Source: Rhodopirellula sp.
GTDB taxonomy: Bacteria; Planctomycetota; Planctomycetia; Pirellulales; Pirellulaceae
DNA: 38,583 nt
Direction: 5' to 3'
NCBI GenBank assembly: GCA_002701385.1
Contig: NZVD01000058.1
Coordinates: 1 to 38,583, forward strand
The notes under the pieces are model-generated. The model had not been told where the DNA came from. It saw only the letters and a program-made list of their open reading frames with translations, and did no database searches. How positions within the stretch are numbered: position 1 is the first letter of the stretch; each line of letters opens with the position of its first letter. This document shows positions 35,128 through 38,583 of this stretch, piece after piece. A program made the position numbers and the translations under genes.

Positions 35128-37563
35128 TTAATAAAGCAAGATAGCCGGGTCACTGGCCAACACAGCGACTACTGCCTGAGTCCAGGCTGCGTGTTCTGCC
35201 GACTCCAGCGTATTATTTTGTTCTGCTTCTCCAATCGCAAGCAACGATTTTGCATCGTCCACTTGTGTTCCGTATCGCTGCTTCATACTCCGAACTAAAT
35301 CGAGAATCGCTCCGGATTCCGTCTCACTAGCCGACCGACTAGTGAGTAATCGAAACAGTAGATCTACACGCTCGGCATCCTCACTAGTCTGTTCAAGCAA
35401 ACGCTCTGCCAGTACTCGACTCATTTCAATACGTTGAGTTTCATTAAGTAATCCCAGCGATTGCAAGGCTGTATTCGTACGTTGACGCTGCACACAACTC
35501 GATTCACGATCAGGTGCATCGAACAATGTCATCATGGGGTGTGGACTGGTGCGTTTCCAATACACATAAAGGCTTCGGCGATATAACAACTCGCCCTTGT
35601 CACGTACATATTGCTTGGTATTACTTCCGGGGTGCGCCAACGCTTTCCACATTCCATCGGGTTGATAGGGCTTCACTCCTTCCCCCCCCATATGAGGACT
35701 CAACAATCCACTCGCCCACAAACCAATATCTCTCAGAACTTCTGCATCCAAGCGATAACTTGGCCCTCGAGCGAACAACCGGTTTTCAGGATCTTCAACG
35801 CTTTCACGCCAGGCAGAACTTTGCTTAAAGGTACGCGAATGAACCATCAAGCGAAGCATCGCCTTCAAGTCCCAATCATTTTCTCTAAAATCCACCGCCA
35901 GCCAATCTAACAACTCTGGGTGAGTCGGCTGTTCCCCCTGGACTCCAAAATCCTCTGGCGTCCGTACCAACGGGTCGCCGAAAACTCTGGCCCAAATCCT
36001 ATTCACAATCACTCGTGACATAACCGGATGATCATCCGCGGTGAGCCATGCTGCAAGTCCCAACCGGTTCCGAGGAACATCCTCAGGGAAACGCCCCATA
36101 ATGCTCAACACATCCGGCTCCAGGGAATCACCCTGAGGCTGGTTATACTCTCCACGATGTAAGATCTTAGTCTCTCGGGGTTTCTCCAGTTCCTTGGCCA
36201 CCAAAGTGGTTGTATACCCCTTCGCGGAAGCATCAATTTCCATCTGAAGCTTACTTGCCTGCTGATGAATTTCGGATTGAGCAAAAGTCCCGGTGGGATC
36301 TGCCACCAGCTTTAACTTGGCCTCAACCGAGGCGTCCTTCCACACCTGCAATTGAGCGTCGTCGAGCTTAACTGCTTCACCAATTAGATTCGCAGCCTCT
36401 GCTACGACTCTATCTTTTTCCTTCTCAAACTGTTTCCATTGGCTCCACCCAGCTTGATCTTTGGGAGCATTCACAACAGGGGCATAGGTGTAGGAATTAC
36501 CATCCATGGCACTTTCGGCCGTACTATTAAAGAAAGCCATTAGTTGGTAGTACTCGGTCTGAGTTATCGGGTCATATTTGTGTGTATGACATCGCGAGCA
36601 CGTCAGGGTCATCCCCAGCAAAACAGTTCCCAGCGTTTCGGTGCGATCAAAATTATTCTTCGCCTGGAATTCTGCCGGAATGGCTCCGCCCTCGGCCGTG
36701 CTTGGATTCATTCTGACAAAACCGGTCGCCACAAGCTGTGCTAGTGAGGGCTCAGGCAGTAAATCTCCAGCAAGTTGCCACGTAATAAATTCGTCAAACG
36801 GCAGATTCTCATTCATCGCTCCGACCACCCAATCGCGGTAAGGATAGATACCTCGGCGATTATCGAGATGGAGTCCATGGGTATCCCCGTACCTGACCGC
36901 GTCGAGCCAATAACGAGCCTGATGCTCGCCGTATCGAGCGTTGGCCAGCAGGCGTTCCACGAGGTTCTCATAAGCATGTTCTGAATCATCTTCCAGATAT
37001 TCATCCAACACGTCCAACTCTGGCGGGAGTCCGGTCAACACTAATGCAACCCGCCTGGCCAAGACATGCTTCTCAGCTTCTCGATTAAAACTAGCACCGG
37101 CTTGCTTGAACCGGTCGGCAATAAATGAATCAATTATTTCATCACGACCGGCATTCTTCCTGGACACTGGCTTGGCTTTCACGGGAGCGACAAAGGCCCA
37201 ATGTTTGGCATACCGCCCTCCCTGTCTGATCCAGGCCACCAACAAATCACGCTCATCCTCGGTAAGTTGTTTTTCGGCATCTTCCGGAGGCATCGGGGCG
37301 TCATTAGACAACAGTCGTTCTAACGCAGCACTTTTCTTGGGCTTGTGCTGGTCAATGGCTCGGTACCCTCCTCGGTCCACGGTCGCCAATGCTTCCGTAT
37401 CCAATCGCAACATATCTGCGTCATTCGAGTCGGGGCCATGGCACACGAAGCACTTATTAGACAAAATCGGCAAAACATCGCGAGCGAAATCTACCTCGGC
37501 GTGGATTCCTTGCGTGCCGATCAACAATACCAGGCTGGCAATAACAGGCGTAACTGCTTTCAT
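35128..37563 (-). CDS. PSCyt1-PSCyt2-PSD1 (DUF1549/DUF1553) protein
   Basis: The 811-residue protein starts at ATG 37563 (TTG 37572 is three codons further out). Order: signal peptide (1-22), cytochrome-type C38-F-V-C41-H42-GPD, DUF1549 from about 130 (ARYGEHQARYWLDAVRYGDTHG, YRDWVVGAMN), a second CxxCH at 322-326 (CSRCHTHKYDP), then DUF1553 from about 500 (NRLGLAAWLTADDHPVMSRVIVNRIW). It lacks the long insert seen in the 1142-residue relative. The DUF1501 partner follows. Divergent from the DUF1592-type gene at 37721, with 157 bases between. Confidence 0.93.
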   Translation of the reverse strand: MKAVTPVIASLVLLIGTQGIHAEVDFARDVLPILSNKCFVCHGPDSNDADMLRLDTEALATVDRGGYRAIDQHKPKKSAALERLLSNDAPMPPEDAEKQLTEDERDLLVAWIRQGGRYAKHWAFVAPVKAKPVSRKNAGRDEIIDSFIADRFKQAGASFNREAEKHVLARRVALVLTGLPPELDVLDEYLEDDSEHAYENLVERLLANARYGEHQARYWLDAVRYGDTHGLHLDNRRGIYPYRDWVVGAMNENLPFDEFITWQLAGDLLPEPSLAQLVATGFVRMNPSTAEGGAIPAEFQAKNNFDRTETLGTVLLGMTLTCSRCHTHKYDPITQTEYYQLMAFFNSTAESAMDGNSYTYAPVVNAPKDQAGWSQWKQFEKEKDRVVAEAANLIGEAVKLDDAQLQVWKDASVEAKLKLVADPTGTFAQSEIHQQASKLQMEIDASAKGYTTTLVAKELEKPRETKILHRGEYNQPQGDSLEPDVLSIMGRFPEDVPRNRLGLAAWLTADDHPVMSRVIVNRIWARVFGDPLVRTPEDFGVQGEQPTHPELLDWLAVDFRENDWDLKAMLRLMVHSRTFKQSSAWRESVEDPENRLFARGPSYRLDAEVLRDIGLWASGLLSPHMGGEGVKPYQPDGMWKALAHPGSNTKQYVRDKGELLYRRSLYVYWKRTSPHPMMTLFDAPDRESSCVQRQRTNTALQSLGLLNETQRIEMSRVLAERLLEQTSEDAERVDLLFRLLTSRSASETESGAILDLVRSMKQRYGTQVDDAKSLLAIGEAEQNNTLESAEHAAWTQAVVAVLASDPAILLY

Positions 37564-37720
37564 CTGTTTCAACTCAGGGCTAGAGATTTACTACCAATAG
37601 AATTCATAAGATTGAATGAGTTATTTTAATGGAACAGACATGCCTTCGCACAGTAGCTACCGAGTATTAGGCAATTCAATCCTCATAGCAGGAATCACCT
37701 AACAGAGTTAGACTAATACC

Positions 37721-38583
37721 ATGCGTTGCCGTATTCCAGTTCTGATTTCCCTGTCTCTCATCCTGCCCACTATTGGCTGGGCCGCTCCGGAATTTCAATC
37801 CATACAACCACTGCTAAAAAGACATTGCCTGGAATGCCACAGTGGCGACAAACCCGCTGCCAAGATTGACTTTAGTGCTTTCCAGACTCAAAAACAGGCC
37901 ATGGCCGCCGATGATATTTGGGAACGTGTACATGAAGTAATTCAGGGCGGCACTATGCCTCCGAATTCTAATCCCCCCCTGCCTGATGACCAACGCAAAC
38001 AATTTGAGCACTGGTACGAACAGTCGTTTCTTCAAGTGACCGAGATCGTGCCGGGGGCATCCCCTTTACGCCATCTAACGAGGCGGGAATACCAAAATAC
38101 GCTTGAAGACCTGTTGGGTATCCAATTAAATCAGGAGCTTGCTAAAGACGGCTTTCGATTCATGAAGCCACCGCCTTCGATCGTAGAGAAGATGCTTCCT
38201 CCGGACCCTCCTGGAGGCTCTGGATTCCGTAATGATGCGGCGGTAAGTTCTTTAGATCAGGCCAGTATTATTAAGATGCTTCAAATTGCCCGCTACAGCG
38301 TGGACCAGATCGATTCCTCTGACTCCGCCAAAGGGCTCGTATTTGGAAATGCAGAATCTGCCGAGGAACTACTCAGGTCTTTTGTCATCAGAGCCTTTCG
38401 ACGACCGCCACAAGAGCAGGACATCACACCTTACCTGGCAATTTATCGAGCAAGCCGTTCCAACGGACATTCTCATGAAATTGCTATCAAAGATTCCTTG
38501 GTTGCCATCCTAACTTCACCAAACTTCCTCTATCGCATTGAAGGTGACGATTCATCAGCGGCATCGATATACCAAGTCCAATC
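37721..38583 (+). CDS. DUF1592-type cytochrome-like protein, 3'-truncated by window edge
   Basis: The frame stays open to the right edge; 287 codons are visible from ATG 37721. Order seen: signal peptide (about 1-22, hydrophobic RIPVLISLSLILPTIGWA), PSCyt1-type motif C36-L-E-C39-H40, DUF1587 (PSD3) near 115 (LRHLTRREYQNTLEDLLGI), a proline-rich MKPPPSIVEKMLPPDPPGGS segment split over about 147-170, DUF1595 (PSD5) near 225 (FVIRAFRRPPQEQDI) and the start of DUF1592 near 260 (AILTSPNFLYRIE). A DUF1552 or DUF1501 partner would be expected beyond the window. Confidence 0.88.
   Translation, partial: MRCRIPVLISLSLILPTIGWAAPEFQSIQPLLKRHCLECHSGDKPAAKIDFSAFQTQKQAMAADDIWERVHEVIQGGTMPPNSNPPLPDDQRKQFEHWYEQSFLQVTEIVPGASPLRHLTRREYQNTLEDLLGIQLNQELAKDGFRFMKPPPSIVEKMLPPDPPGGSGFRNDAAVSSLDQASIIKMLQIARYSVDQIDSSDSAKGLVFGNAESAEELLRSFVIRAFRRPPQEQDITPYLAIYRASRSNGHSHEIAIKDSLVAILTSPNFLYRIEGDDSSAASIYQVQ

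Noticed and set aside
37106-37600. 164-codon plus-strand ORF
   Set aside because: It is antisense to the N-terminal part of the PSCyt1-PSD1 gene, whose domains are unmistakable. The antisense translation has no recognisable domain.

Overview
The window reads as a piece of a Planctomycetota chromosome. The evidence is the density of families first named from planctomycetes: PSCyt1/PSCyt2/PSD1 (DUF1549/DUF1553) proteins, PSD2-5/PSCyt3 (DUF1585/1587/1588/1592/1595) proteins, DUF1501 and DUF1552 (HXXSHH) proteins, plus a sulfatase, a Gfo/Idh/MocA oxidoreductase and an MlrC-type metallopeptidase. Base composition looks close to 50% GC by eye, which would suit a Gimesia/Rubinisphaera-like lineage; that placement is inference. 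I see no rRNA, tRNA, CRISPR array, transposase or phage gene. The gene content is chromosomal and tightly packed; no gene-free stretch exceeds 300 bases. The longest are 11882-12153, which holds one 24-bp palindrome, and 26678-26899, in which I see nothing firm.

Layout. (1) 1-4175, plus strand: a PSCyt2-PSD1 protein cut by the left edge, then its DUF1501 partner. (2) 4231-7163, minus strand: another DUF1501 gene followed by an MlrC-like M81 metallopeptidase. (3) 7286-8836, plus: a Tat-exported N,N-dimethylformamidase-like protein. (4) 8844-11881, minus: a fatty acid desaturase and a UPF1-like SF1 helicase. (5) 12154-18653, plus: a kelch propeller protein, two DUF1501 paralogues joined by a TAATG overlap, a sulfatase and a Gfo/Idh/MocA oxidoreductase. 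(6) 18643-19092, minus: a DUF454/YbaN membrane protein. (7) 19219-24107, plus: a 1142-residue PSCyt1-PSCyt2-PSD1 protein with two tandem beta-sandwich-like modules, and its DUF1501 partner. (8) 24136-26677, minus: a newly read 55-residue four-cysteine protein, a sodium/solute symporter and a creatininase-family amidohydrolase. (9) 26900-32350, plus: an unknown secreted protein, a DUF1592-type cytochrome-like protein and its DUF1552 partner. (10) 32360-37563, minus: a PSCyt1-PSCyt2-PSD1 protein, its DUF1501 partner and an exported aldose 1-epimerase. (11) 37721 to the right edge, plus: the start of another DUF1592-type protein.

How the genes fit together. The dominant theme is a repeated two-gene cassette: a large protein with CxxCH heme-type motifs and, usually, a visible Sec-type signal peptide, followed directly by a Tat-type DUF1501 or DUF1552 protein. 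Four complete or nearly complete cassettes occur here, and a fifth probably begins at the right edge. In addition there are DUF1501 genes without a cytochrome partner, placed next to a peptidase or a sulfatase. Together with the sulfatase, oxidoreductase, epimerase, amidohydrolases and symporter, the picture is of a periplasmic and cytosolic catabolic repertoire for complex organic matter. The biochemical role of the cassettes is not established from sequence alone.
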